This document shows positions 1 to 10,948 of a stretch of 64,000 nucleotides of DNA, in pieces. Source of the DNA: Casuarina equisetifolia (lineage: Eukaryota > Streptophyta > Magnoliopsida > Fagales > Casuarinaceae); contig CM052358.1 in NCBI GenBank assembly GCA_028551475.1, forward strand, positions 6,884,501 through 6,948,500, given 5' to 3'. The notes below the pieces were generated by a model. It made no database searches, was not told where the DNA came from, and worked only from the letters and a program-made list of their open reading frames with translations. Position 1 is the first letter of the stretch; each line of letters opens with the position of its first letter. The translations under genes and the position numbers were made by a program.

Positions 1-349
1 AGATTGATTAGTTTTAGAGAATGTTTGAAACCTAGTCGATTTTAAAATATGAAATCCAATTATTTTGAGAATTCAAAACCTAATCATATTGAGCTAAAAA
101 TTAGACTATTGAAAAGATTGAAAGTTGGCTTGACCTTCATAATTAATTGAGGAAACTTTATGTTTCCAATCTTAACAATTTGCAAAGTACTTTGTTCTTG
201 TAAGTTATTATTTTGCTTGAGTTTCTTCAAAATTTTGTTCTCATCAGTGTTTATTTTGTGTTCAATCCTAGTCCCAAGGGTCGTGACAAAAGCCTCAGGG
301 TCTCAGTCATATTTCCAAACAGCCCACTGTTGCTTGCTCAGAAGCCGTC

Positions 350-1521
350 ATGGCGACCGGAGGACACGACCAAAACGAAACGCCGCTTAAGGCTGCCATT
401 TCGTCATTCTCTATTTCTGAATCCCAAGCTCACGAACAATCCTCGGGCTCATCGAATCCAAACAACCAGTGAGAATCCAAGTAAAATTTCTTTGATTGCA
501 TTTCTAGATGGTTATGGATATACGTAGAATCTGACTTTTTTATTTATTTTTGGTGAACTTGTTGATGCAGGATGAGTTTAGAGGAGAGGTATCAGATGGT
601 GAAGAGCGTGGTAGAGGAGTGTATTCTTGAGGAGGAACTGCGGAATTTACTGGCAAACAAGCCCTAACCTGTTTGTTACAATGGTTTTGCGCCCTCTGGC
701 CGAATGCATATTGCCCAGGTACAACAGCTTCTCTGTATGTGAAACGTTTCTCAAGTTATAATAGTTTCTAGTCGTGTGCTCTAATTCCTTTGTGCGGGCA
801 ATTGCATTGCTACAGACTTTAGTAGTTTCCTGAATAATTTGGGGCTTATGATATCTAATTAGCTAGAGTTCAGGTGTTTCATAGTTAGACTGATAGATGG
901 ACAGATCTTGGGTTTTGTTTACCCCCATGTCATGGGGAAGTTTGTTTGGAACTCCTGGAATCTTAGGCATGGAGTATTTTTGGTTGTGCATGTCTTATTT
1001 TCTAATATTCAGTATGTGTGCTTTCGTAATTTGTTTGATAGGGAGTTTTGAAAACAATTAGTGTGAACAAGCTGACCTCTGCGGGATGCAAAGTGAAGCT
1101 CTGGATTGCTGATTGGTTTGCCCAGCTAAACAATAAGATGAGAGGTGATTTGAGGAAAATTGAGACTGTGGGGCGCTACTTGATTGAGATTTGGAAAGCC
1201 GTTGGGATGGATCTGGAAGGAGGAAAAGTTGAATTTTTGTGGTAATCAAAGGAGATTAATTCAAGTGCACATGAGTACTGGCCTGTTGTTATGGAAGTTG
1301 TTATGGATATAGCTCGAAGGAATAACCTCCCTAGGATAATAAAGTAAGAGAATCGAATGATTTTCTTTTCAGTGTACTGGCTAGATATTGTTTTCAACAT
1401 AGATTTTGTTGTCTGTTGTCTTAGGTGTAGTCAAATTATGGGTCGAAGTGAGCCAGATGAGTTGACTGCAGCCCAAATACTCTACCCATGCATGCAATGT
1501 GCTAATATATTTTTCCTGAAG
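350..1521 (+). pseudogene. Tyrosyl-tRNA synthetase, intron-bearing broken copy (5' half)
   Basis: Class I aminoacyl-tRNA synthetase that would charge tRNA-Tyr in the cytosol. Four exon-like blocks can be placed: 350-about 490 (acidic, Ser-rich N-terminus beginning MATGGHDQNE), 571-718 (MSLEERYQMV, then the HIGH-type motif GFAPSGRMHIAQ), 1042-1343 (GVLKTISVNKLTSAGCK through IARRNNLPRIIK) and 1425-1521 (CSQIMGRSEPDELTAAQ to FFLK). Introns between them keep GT and AG ends. It is broken: in-frame stops occur before PVCYNGF (TAA), after FLW (TAA) and near the end of the first block (TGA). A 12-bp tandem duplication gives VVMEVVMD. The 3' exons, including KMSKS, are absent and the sequence runs into unrelated DNA. 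Family assignment is firm from motif order; that it is dead is inferred from the stops and the truncation. Confidence 0.85.
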
Positions 1522-1753
1522 GTGCTTGCCTTTGGCTTTATTTTGTGCATAGATCATTTTGTGGCCTTGCTTGACTTGGGTTGAGATTGTACCTTCATTT
1601 CCACATCTGGATACTGCAATGGAGTTCATAAAGATTTTTTGCTTCTATGGCATAATGGACATAGTATGTAGAGGATTCACTCCTATCATGTTGTGAGATT
1701 GTACCTTCATTGCCTTTTGGAGATTGTTTTGCAGATAGTGGAGGAGTGTCTTC

Positions 1754-2602
1754 TTATTTCCACGCAATGTTTAGTCCATTAACTCCAATAGGCAAGCCAA
1801 ATGATACAGCGAATGAGTGGTGACTACTATTTCCTAGTCCAGATGATCCTCGGCTTATGGATCGTGAGATTGACACTCTTTGACTTGATTGTCTAGCAGT
1901 TTCCACTGTAATTTCCAGTTTGTTTTGACCATTTGGAGCTTGTGTTGATTCCTTGTTTACTTCTTGCAAACGTATAAGTTAAGAGTAAGCACCACAATGA
2001 TCCTTGAGTAGTTCTAAATGTGAGCCTGATAATTTAGAGAGACAATATTTAGAACGTAAGTCAACATGCCTCATTGAAGGTGCGAAATCTAGAATCTTAT
2101 TGTCTCCTAGACCAATTTAAGATTCAAAAACTAATTATGGAAGTCGCAAAGAGTCCAGAAATGTCAAAATACAAATTAATGCGAAAAACACTATGCTTGA
2201 TAACGTAAGCAAATATTTTTTTTTTCAATTATACAACTCCTAATAATAATTTTTTAATTTCTTTTAAGAACAAACCGGAGCATATAACAACAATTGGCAT
2301 TATAGGTATTATGATAGCTTCCACATCCACACAGAAAATTAAGTTGTTCACCAATTAGAAAATATGACATGGTTTGAACAAGATAACATGTTAAGAAGAA
2401 ATATTTGGCAACAAGGGAGCAACGATAACTGTGATATTGGCACATGTCAATGAGTTAAAAGATGATGCATGACTGCACTTTTAGATACCTTTTCAACCAT
2501 TTTTCCTCTGTGAATGGCAGCAATCATATTAGCATTCCTCACTGTGCTCGAACGATGTGCAACAACAACAGTTGTGTGATTGACCATAATCTTGTCCAAT
2601 GC
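1754..2602 (-). pseudogene. ABCB-type (MDR/PGP) transporter relic, end of first nucleotide-binding domain plus linker
   Basis: Minus-strand relic of a plasma-membrane ABC transporter of the plant ABCB group. One exon piece (2489-2602) reads [17 protein letters not shown] then [20 protein letters not shown], the D-loop/H-loop end of the first ATPase domain. It ends in a GT donor (2488-2487). After about 460 bp an AG acceptor precedes a second piece (1754-2025): GSHLELLKDHCGAYS, a stop, then LIRLQEVNKES and the Ser-rich linker SISRGSSGLGNSSHHSF and FGLPIGVN. The splice sites between these two exons are preserved, so this is a genomic fragment and not a retrocopy. Walker A, the signature motif and all membrane segments are missing. 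The stop and the lack of flanking exons mark it as dead. Confidence 0.75.
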
Positions 2603-2901
2603 CTTTGGTTAAAAGCCACTATTAATGGTTTACTAATCAAAACTGCATCTGATATATAGCTCATCTAAAAAGTAAAGAACCTTCATGATGAGAGAAATGA
2701 CATGAAAATATAGTGTCTGGGAATTAGACTGCAATCTAAAGCAGAAAAAGACAATAAAATTTTATACTTGGGAATTGCACAGTTGTCTAAAGCAATGAAA
2801 GTCAGACCTGAGAATCTAGATTATGCTGAAACGTTGCTTGACCATCAAAAATGGAAAAAGCCAAAAAGAGTACAAGACGCAAAATAGGAGACAGCACTGA
2901 C

Positions 2902-3019
2902 TTGGGTCACGAACTGTAGCTTTGACAGTATAACCACGTTGAAGAAGGAGCTTCACGAGCCATGAGGCTATGTAACCCGAAGCTCCCGTCAAGCACACCA
3001 CCTTCTCCGCTCCACTCAT
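2902..3019 (-). pseudogene. Orphan exon 1 of a CCR-like reductase
   Basis: A complete 118-bp first exon (39 codons plus one base) reading [20 protein letters not shown] and on to VKATVRDP, with a GT donor at 2901-2900. It carries the TGxxGxxA dinucleotide-binding motif. Its 5' flank and the beginning of intron 1 (down to about 2,690) align by eye with those of the intact gene at 4.3-8.2 kb, but no exon 2-6 follows. The next recognisable sequence in the direction of transcription is an ABC-transporter relic. It is therefore a promoter-plus-exon-1 duplicate cut off in intron 1. A short transcript is possible; a functional enzyme is not. Confidence 0.85.
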
Positions 3020-4273
3020 CCTCGCTGTCTCTGCTTAGCTCCCTTGCAGTTCAAGCTTTTGAATCAACAGATATTACAATAATCAAAAACAAAATCCACA
3101 GTCAGAATTTCAACGAAAGTGCAAAAAAATGGTTCTCACAAAGACAGAGAAAAGACAATCACAGAGGACGGATTAAAGATGGAAGCTCGATTTAATTTCG
3201 TATCAAGATTGGTTTATCAACACAAAAAGATAAACTTGAATGCCTTGAACAAGTAAATGGTTGACTGTAAAGTACACTACCTCAGGCCAAACGAAAGAGA
3301 GAATCCCACTATCCCAGGTGAGGGTTGAACGACCTCGTATATATGTACTTATCATTAGTTTAATCTTTATCTTTGTCCCGTATGCATATATAAGTTTTGG
3401 AGTGCGTACACCATTTGTTAAGAGCTCTGACTCTCAAAGCCTTCGGGCGTCCAAACTTTGTGTGCCTTTTTCTTTTGTTGCACCCTTTGATTCTAGCTAA
3501 CCATTGTTATCTTTCGCTTGTTTTCATGGCAAGAGACTGCGTGTTGGGAAACCCCAGTTTCCATGCTGGTAGAAGCATGCATACAGCTTGAGAGGCTATG
3601 CCACTGTCTGTAATCATGTCAAGGGAACCAACGGGTTGCAAGAATGATTGAAATGTTATTCCGATAGAGAGATTTGTCTCTAGGACTGTAATTTTGCCAT
3701 TTGCTGTTTAGTTTAATATCAAATCAAGTCGAGATTCCTCGGGTTAGACAAGTTTAAAGGCATATCAAGCGGATGAACCATGTGCATTGATACGTCATTT
3801 CCAGATTCCATATTAACAACCTTGGCCTCATCTCCATCTCCACCAACCCCAATATAGGTATGGCTCGCAAGAACCCATTTGGCTAGAGTTTGACAGTGGT
3901 TGAATGCGTGCTTTTTTTATAATGAAGTCCCTATACAAGCTATTTATTATGCCGAGTCATATGATCCTTCCTTGGCAACGTGTGGAAGATGGATCAATTT
4001 TCAAATTCAGAAGTGATATGAGGTTCTGATCTCCATATGAGAAACTTCTTGGAAGCCAGAATCTTAGACCCCGGAAGGTGAGCAATTTGGGAAGCACAAG
4101 TCCAAGTGGCAGATTTCATTATTCAAAGCACTTTCAGCACTAGCAATTACAGCCTAAAAGAAGTTAAAAACGATGAAGACAGATACCTTTTCTACTTATT
4201 CACGTAGCTTCACTTTTATGAATATTATTCAAACACTGTTCATCCAAAAGAAAAACGAAAAGAAGATCATTAC
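3020..4273. other. Intergenic: duplicated promoter, then 3' flank of the next reductase
   Basis: The first 320 bp are the upstream flank of the orphan exon 1 and match the flank of the 8.18-kb gene, except that the latter lacks about 180 bp. From about 4,020 the sequence resembles the 3' untranslated region of the other reductases (GAGCAATTTGGGAAGCACAAG-like stretch at 4,081-4,101). In the middle I see no gene. Confidence 0.5.
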
Positions 4274-7200
4274 TCAGACAGTGAGAAAGCCCTTTTCCTT
4301 CATGTCTTCAATCGAGTCCCTCAGACTCACTTCCAGAGGAGTGAAGCTGACACCCAAACTTTTGGCTTTGTCTTGGGAAACCTTATTGATTGGAGACAAG
4401 GGCTTTTCCTCTTTGAGCCTGCCAAGAAATGGAAGAGACATGTAACTCTATTCTTTAAAGAAACAAAATGAAGTCTACTTGTGCATTTCTGTGCATACGC
4501 CAAGAATTGACATCAAATGGTCAACTTGATGATATACTTAGTCAGTCTTTCCATACCCTTCCGACTCCCTTTCTTGCTCCTTCCCATCACTTCATATCAT
4601 TTCTTTTAGAAGATAGAACGTTCACTTAACAGAAGCTTAACACTGAAGCCCAGAAAACAGGGATAAAGTGTGTCTAGTTAAATGTTCTTCCCCTTAGTTT
4701 CAATTTTCAGTTGTTGCAGCTAGGCTATCGAATATCTTTCCAGCGATTTAGAATAAAAGCTTATCTGAAATTTACACTAGTCTATTGACGAAAATATTGA
4801 TTGATTTTATCACCAGAGATGATAAGCAAAACACAAGACTCCTTTAGCCTGAAAAGTTGCTCTTTCCTAAAAACCCAATTATTCAATTGCAGATTGTGGT
4901 AGCTCAATGAAATATGGGGGCTCCACAAGGAAAACACAGTTGGAACCGAATTGTTCAATGACCTAATATCATTTCAAACCCTGGAGGAATACCACCACTT
5001 GGACAATTATGTAAAATAACCCTCATCGAAGAAATGAATCAATTGAAGCGACAATGTAAAAACTAGTCTTGCCTCTTGCTGCAAATTCAAATTAATTGCT
5101 ACTTACTGTGAGATCAATGAAGGACATGCAGTATAATGAAGATAAGCAACTCACTTTTCGGGGGTATGCAAACTTGGGTAAAGTTTGTTCAATAGCTTGT
5201 AAGCCTCAGAATAGTGAGTAACTGTTTCAACTAAACAATATCTGCCACTGGCTGTGGGAGTCTCAAATGAAAGAATATGTGCGTGTGCAACATCTCGAAC
5301 ATCAACAAACCTATAAATTCCACCAGGAAATATGAAAGTGCCTGCAGCAAGGGACAGATGGGAAAAAAAGAAAAAGGAAAAAACAAAGAGAAAAGGTTAA
5401 CAAACGCACAAAGGAGTCGTACACAATGATATTGCTGGAAGGTTGATAAGTTTCTACAAGAAATACAGTTGAATGCAATTTTCTTTTTGATCGCCCCGGC
5501 CATTTAACACAGGATGCCTTCGAATAGTTGTTGTGATGTTTGGCTTAGATAACAGGTACAACCTATTCTAAGCAGAAGCTAACTTTTGCCGTAACAATGT
5601 ACAAGATGAGCATTTTGTATGAAGTGTATTCCCAGGCAGTGAAGGTTGAGATTGGAGATCTGCTAGCCATAGAAGGTAGAAGGAGTCTCAACCTATATCT
5701 TTCAGTTAGAATTAGAGGACTGGCACTATGCAGAGCAACATCAGGTATTGCAACTGCATCAAGTGGATTCTAAGATAGAGAGGAGCTTTTACGTTCCATG
5801 TTTTCAGCACCAATCAGCAAGCTTTTTCGGAAGAGAAAGATGGAAAAAGGAAATACCAAAGAAAGCTACTCCTGGCCATGCTAAAGATCTGGATGTTATG
5901 GAAGCCCAACTATTTTAGTTGGAACTTGAGAAAACTTGACATGTTGCTAAGTCTCATCATAATGAATGTCCAATAAACAAAAAAGTCCAGTTGAATACTC
6001 ATAGATTTTTGTACTAAGAAATACAAAACGGATAATGCTATTAGTTATAAAAGAGTACCATCCACAAGCTTCAGAAATCCATTCATGCTAGATGTAGGAG
6101 TCAGCTGTATGAGTGGGCCAATAACGAAGCCAGGGTTTAGTGTTACCAAGTCAATGCCATGATCTTCAGCGAATCTACAAGCAGCCTCCTCAGCTAGGAT
6201 TTTTGATAGTGGATACCATAGCTGGAAAAACACAAAACCTTTAAAAGGGAATTCCTACTTTGGTGAAAGGAATTTATTGTGTGATTTGGGCACCAAAACA
6301 ACTGCAATATGTATTTCAGGTCCAAAAGGAACATGATAATCCAGTAAACATCTGATTGAAGAATTCGAAGCTTAAATTAGACAAAGTTTAGTCACAAGAA
6401 TATGTAGAAAGAACCTAAGAAGTTGAAAAGAATTTGCTCCAAAAGAACGCAAGATAATGGCAGAGACTATTTAGATAAATACAATGCATGACTCATATTT
6501 TGAAACTATTCTTTTGATACTTCATTATCACTAAAATACCATGGTTGTTTTGTAGGCAGTATCTTAAAAGTTATAATATATGATAATCTAAGTGATCGTA
6601 AAATAGCGATATTGAGAAACCTTGAAAAGCCCAGATTCAAACCTTCAACTCTTTACACATATCCGCATCTGAAAACCAAGTCTCATCTATAACTGCGTCA
6701 GGCGTCAGAGGTCTTCTGTTGTATATAAGCGACGCTATTGAAGATGTTATAATCACTCTTTTGATCGCAGGAACTCTTGCACACGATCTAAGAATGTTAA
6801 GAACTCCATTCACTGCTGGATCAATTATTTCTGTCTGAACAATGTGGAAATAGCTCCAATAAGGACAGTTTATCAAACTAAGCTACCACTATAATAACAT
6901 GCCACTCAACAGTCTTGTCGAGCAATAATTGTGTTCTGCATTACATGGTGGAACTTATTTGACCTTTAATCATCATGATTTCATAATATTTATGGCATTA
7001 ACTTATATAAACTAAAACCTAAAAGTACTACATTCAAAAGTTGTTGGTTGCAGCAATGTTGCGAAAATGCAGTTGCAAATAATATTGGGAACAACAGATA
7101 TTTTCTTCCTCAAACATGAGAAAGAAAAACTTTGTTAATGCCTTGAGATAGTTATCCTTTTCAGGAGTAGAAACTACCTCTAGAAAATAGAGGCAAAACA

Positions 7201-8182
7201 TTGGGGATCATTAAAGAAAATAGAACCCCTGTTTTCCCCGTGCAATTTGTTGCTAAAGTATTCACTATGTACTAGGAATGAATTTTTTGATCAGGACGTG
7301 CTCAAAGCAAGAACCATGTTCTTAAAACAATGGCCTCGTATGAGATCCATTAAATGCAACCAAGCATTCACCTTAGTAGCGGCAAAACCTCGAGCATGTT
7401 CGTCTACCACATTTTGCACAGGAAATAAACAAAAAAGAGATCTTCGGATGAACCTGTGGGTCATTGGCCATTAAAGTAACAGGGGTTGCCAAATGAAAAA
7501 CGCCTTGGCATCCATCAATTGCAGAATCAAAAGATCCTTCTTCCGCTAAACTTGCTTTGAATAAATGAAGCCTTTCTTTAGCTCCATCAAGTGCAAGTAA
7601 ATGCCCAATTTTCTTTGGATCATCTGTAGAATATATTCACAAAAATGATAAGATCGACCGACAAAATGCAAGCACTTTACGGTCGCCTGCTGGAAGCCAA
7701 ACCGCTGTCAGTTTTACAGTGTAGTAGTACTAACTTTCTATTTCAACAAAACTTGGTCTGAACCAGACCGATCAATCCCAAATTTCAAACAACCAATTTA
7801 TGCAGTGTATCTAACAGTTTGGTTGAATTGTTGAGCTCATATTCTTATCATTGTTTCAACGATTTAAGGGTTTACAAATCAAAAACAAAACATTAAGGGG
7901 CTTATACCAAAAGAGATGACGTGAAAATTCAATATCTGGGAATTACACGGTAGTGTAAAACGAAAGTCAAACTCAGATTGTAGATAAAGCTAAACGTTTC
8001 CTGACTCCATCAAAATTGAAGAAACGAAAAAAAAGGATTAGAAGCAAAAACGATAGAGACTGACTTGGGTCACGAACTGTAGCTTTGACAGTATAACCAC
8101 GTTGAAGAAGAAGCTTCACGAGCCATGAGGCTATGTAACCCGAAGCTCCCGTCACGCACACCACCTTCTCCGTTCCACTCAT
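4274..8182 (-). CDS. CCR-like / phenylacetaldehyde-reductase-like NADPH reductase (copy 1)
   Basis: Predicted soluble short-chain reductase of the CCR/DFR-like family, 324 aa, probably reducing an aldehyde or related phenylpropanoid carbonyl with NADPH. Exons on the minus strand: 8065-8182, 7454-7623, 6643-6834, 6059-6221, 5155-5341 and 4274-4418. All have GT-AG borders and the sum is 975 bp with no internal stop. Visible features: [12 protein letters not shown] nucleotide-binding loop (residues 10-21), VRDP at 36-39 (the Arg expected for NADPH preference), catalytic TSS at 126-128, and WYPLSK giving Tyr163 and Lys167. The C-terminus ends MKEKGFLTV. The start is the first ATG and gives the usual family N-terminus [12 protein letters not shown]. 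The active-site segment is LWYPLSK and not the NWYCYGK of true cinnamoyl-CoA reductases. It is more diverged in exons 3 and 6 than the 10.9- and 18.5-kb copies are from each other. Confidence 0.93.
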
Positions 8183-8850
8183 CCTCGCTCTCCCTGCTTA
8201 GCTCCGTTGCAGTTCAAACTTTTGAGTCAACAGATATTAGATGAAACTATATCCCAGGTGGGACTTGAACGACCCGATGTGCTTTAGATGACCGCGGGGT
8301 AGCTCTCACCTAACAACAGTGTGCTCGTTGACTGCATGACAGTGCCTGCTATATCACTCCATTCTTTCGATTTGTTTGGGTGAGTAGGACTTTCTTCAAC
8401 TTCTTTCAATTTCAACCTGAGATGAAGCGCGGAAGTACTTCAAATTTTGCAAGAGAGGACGGGAAATGGGGGTCACCACGAACCCCGCCATGCAGCTGGG
8501 GAGCCCGCGGAATTCTTGTCTCTTCAAGAAGTTCTCGATACCAGAAGTGGGAGAAGGTAAGATTAAATGAAATGGTACAGTTGTAATATCCTAATAAACA
8601 AAAATATTTTTGTAATTATAAAATTACCATTTTTTTTTTATAGTTAAATGAAATATATAGAACTCAGAGAGTTGGTTGTATAATCCCACGAGCTTGTGAT
8701 GAGTACCTCATGAATTTTAGATGATAAAAGAGTTCATATAAAATGATGCATGTTTAATAAGAAAAAATATATGAAAAATGAGGGCATTATGTAGTTTCAA
8801 ACTTTTTAAATCTATTGTATTTGGGTGTGTAGAGTTGCAATTTGTATGTG
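8183..8850. other. Intergenic, promoter side of reductase copy 1
   Basis: The 75 bp upstream of the start codon align with the flank of the orphan exon 1. A stretch around 8,245-8,270 (TCCCAGGTGGGACTTGAACG) recurs in diverged form near 3,310, so it belongs to the shared promoter block. The rest is AT-rich and I see no gene. Confidence 0.4.
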
Positions 8851-8854
8851 GTGT

Positions 8855-9000
8855 TGATGCAATCTCAAAACCTCTGGTAGGAGTTTGGGCTAAAGAATGG
8901 GATGATTACAAAGACTGGATCGATTGTTACCCCGTCAAAATGCCATTTTTTGTTGCAAATTTCCAAGCAGCCTCCTCAGTTAAGGTTTTCGGTTTAAACG
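8855..9000 (-). pseudogene. Diverged exon-4 relic of a CCR-like reductase
   Basis: On the minus strand from about 8,994 downwards the sequence reads KPKTLTEEAAWKFATKNGI. After a frame change it reads VTIDPVFVIIPFF, matching the exon-4 segment SK-AEEAAWKFAxxNGIDLVTxNPxFVIGP of this family. Just upstream (about 9,065-9,100, minus) a short piece ending ICKECK resembles the end of exon 3. The remnant is closer to the general family consensus than to the neighbouring copies, so it probably descends from an older, separate paralogue. It is frameshifted and lacks the catalytic Tyr. Confidence 0.6.
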
Positions 9001-9192
9001 AGAGAACCTGTCTTGGTCTCAGTTGATCTACTTGTAGGCCTAGAACAAATAGAACTTACACTCTTTACATATTTCGGTTTCATACCAACCAGCTCACTGG
9101 AGGCGCAGAAAACAAGCACTCCATGGCAATCTTTGAGAAGCTGGTTGTATTTACATTTACCTGAAAAAATCAAGTCGGAAAGTCCTTGTACA

Positions 9193-9886
9193 AATTAATT
9201 CCATAGCACATGAGTACCGGCCTCTTGTTATGGTTATAGCTCGGAAGGAATAATCCGGAGGATAATTAGGTGTAGTCAAATTATGGGTCGAAGTGAGCAA
9301 GATGAGTTTACTGCAGCCCGGATACTCTACCGATGCATGCAATGTGCTCATATATTTTCCCTGAAGGCCAACATTTGCCAACTGAGAATAGATCAGAGGA
9401 ATGTGAATGTACTTGCAAGAGAGTACTGTGATGACATCAAGGGGCAACAATAAGCCTATCATTTTGTCACACCACATGTTACCTGATTTACAGCAAGGGC
9501 AGGAGAAGATGTCAAAAAGTGATCCATCGTCGTCCATTTATATTGAAGATGATGAGGCTGAAGTGAATTTGAAGATCAAGAAAGCTTACTATCCTCCACA
9601 GATTCTGGAAGGGAATCCTTGCTTGGAGTATGTAAAGTGTCTCGTTTTACCTTGGTTTAAGGAGTTCACAGTGGAACGCATTGCAGAGAATGGTGGTCAT
9701 AAGAGCTTCACAACCTCTGCAGAATTGATTGCTGACAATGAAGGTTGGGGGGCTACACCCAGCTGACTTAAACCAGCTTTATCAAAGGCGTTGAATAAGA
9801 TACTGGAGCCGGTCAAAGAGCCCTCCAAGGACAGCAATGCCAAAGATCTATCGGAGAGGGTTAAGGCTTACACAGTGACAAGGTGA
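9193..9886 (+). pseudogene. Tyrosyl-tRNA synthetase, intronless retrocopy (3' half)
   Basis: Starts in INSIAHEYRPLVM and runs through RCSQIMGRSEQDEFTAARIL, NVLAREYCDD, SHHMLPDLQQGQEKMSKSDP (the KMSKS motif) and IKKAYYPP to the natural C-terminus KAYTVTR and stop. Two introns present at the equivalent points of the 0.35-1.5 kb copy are cleanly absent here: the joints read IIR-CSQ and SLK-ANICQ with no insert. That indicates origin from spliced RNA. The reading frame shifts several times, including near the joint into exon CSQIMG and after DIKGQQ, so it cannot make the enzyme. The 5' half is missing and no promoter is evident. Confidence 0.8.
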
Positions 9887-10023
9887 TGCGGAATAAAAAC
9901 CTGAATTTTTGCTCCTTTCAAATTGTTGGTTGAAATGTCTGATATGTGGGAGCATGGTTGTCTACCACTCCAGTCACTATATCACTAATAATGTTGTACT
10001 ACAATTTTAGTCCAATTGTATTC

Positions 10024-10246
10024 TTTGAGAAATAAACACCAACATATTCTGAATATTTGTCCTAAATTATGTTTCCAATGCAATGAATACGAAGCTCAAC
10101 CAATTGAAATAGGTGTTTGATATTAGCACACAAAACAAAATTGGTCACACAACTTCATATTCTAAGATTTACATGGCTCGTATTCATTGCATCTAAAACG
10201 TAATTCAATATAAATATCTAGAATATGTTGGTGTTTATTTCTCAAA
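10024..10246. repeat. Inverted repeat (foldback) with 82-bp loop
   Basis: Arm 1 (10024-10093) begins TTTGAGAAATAAACACCAAC. Arm 2 (10176-10246) ends with its reverse complement GTTGGTGTTTATTTCTCAAA. The arms are about 70 bp and imperfect. The loop holds AT-rich sequence. The homologous place in the second duplication unit (about 17,614-17,770) carries one arm and the loop in reversed orientation. It looks like a foldback or MITE-like element; no terminal target duplication is obvious. Confidence 0.7.
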
Positions 10247-10948
10247 CAAGTGTTTGGTATATATATCTCACTACCTAATAGCTTACTACACAATACTAAT
10301 ATCTTAATATGAATGCCATGTATAGTAAGTGTTAAAAATGATTTATTATACAGTTTAAGTTTGAGAATATTTCAAAGAAATATGAAATTTAAATTAGCAT
10401 CTGATTCAAGAAAATATATGTTAAAAAACTCATATCTCATTGTGAAAACTATCCAAACATAAAATTTAAGTTCTACAGATTATATTTACTTTTATATTTT
10501 GGTAACATCATTGTTAAAATACTAATGAGGATCTTTCTTGAGAAATGAAAAACTAAAGAGTTTTTCCTTCTTTGACTTCATAAAGTACAATAAATCCTCT
10601 ATTTTGTATAGATCATTTGAGTAATGCATATGTAGAAACTCCAATTTGAAGGCTAAATGGTTACTTTCATATCTTGTTGAAAAATTTGATTGCAAAAACA
10701 GAATGAATATCCGTACAGCACCAACCTTTTGCAAATTTCGGTAGATCAGAAGCTCAATCAAGTTCTGATCTTTTGTCGTAGGCACCTGTTTGATGCCAGA
10801 ATCATACCACCCGGATGGGAGCAATTTGGGGAGCACAAGTTGGACTGATAGGGTTCATAATTCAAAGCAGTGTAGTAGCAAACATAACCCAACACGAAGT
10901 TCAAAATGATAAGTGCACACAGTAATTCTACACTTCCAACAATGTTAT
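10247..10948. other. Intergenic, 3' flank of reductase copy 2
   Basis: AT-rich sequence shared with 17,880-18,458 in the second duplication unit. The part from about 10,720 onward (ACAGCACCAACCTTTTGCAA...) is probably 3' untranslated region because it is conserved between the duplicates and resembles the 3' flank of copy 1. I see no gene. Confidence 0.4.

Noticed and set aside
1048-1245. 65-codon frame as a separate small gene
   Set aside because: It is one exon of the tyrosyl-tRNA synthetase pseudogene and ends at a premature stop.
4274-8182. Annotation as bona fide cinnamoyl-CoA reductase of lignin synthesis
   Set aside because: The NWYCYGK signature is missing in all four copies; CCR-like or aldehyde reductase fits better.
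8245-8305. tRNA-like stretch on the minus strand (GTTCAAGTCCCACC resembles a T-arm)
   Set aside because: No anticodon stem or acceptor pairing could be drawn. The same block occurs, diverged, upstream of the orphan exon 1, so it is shared promoter sequence.
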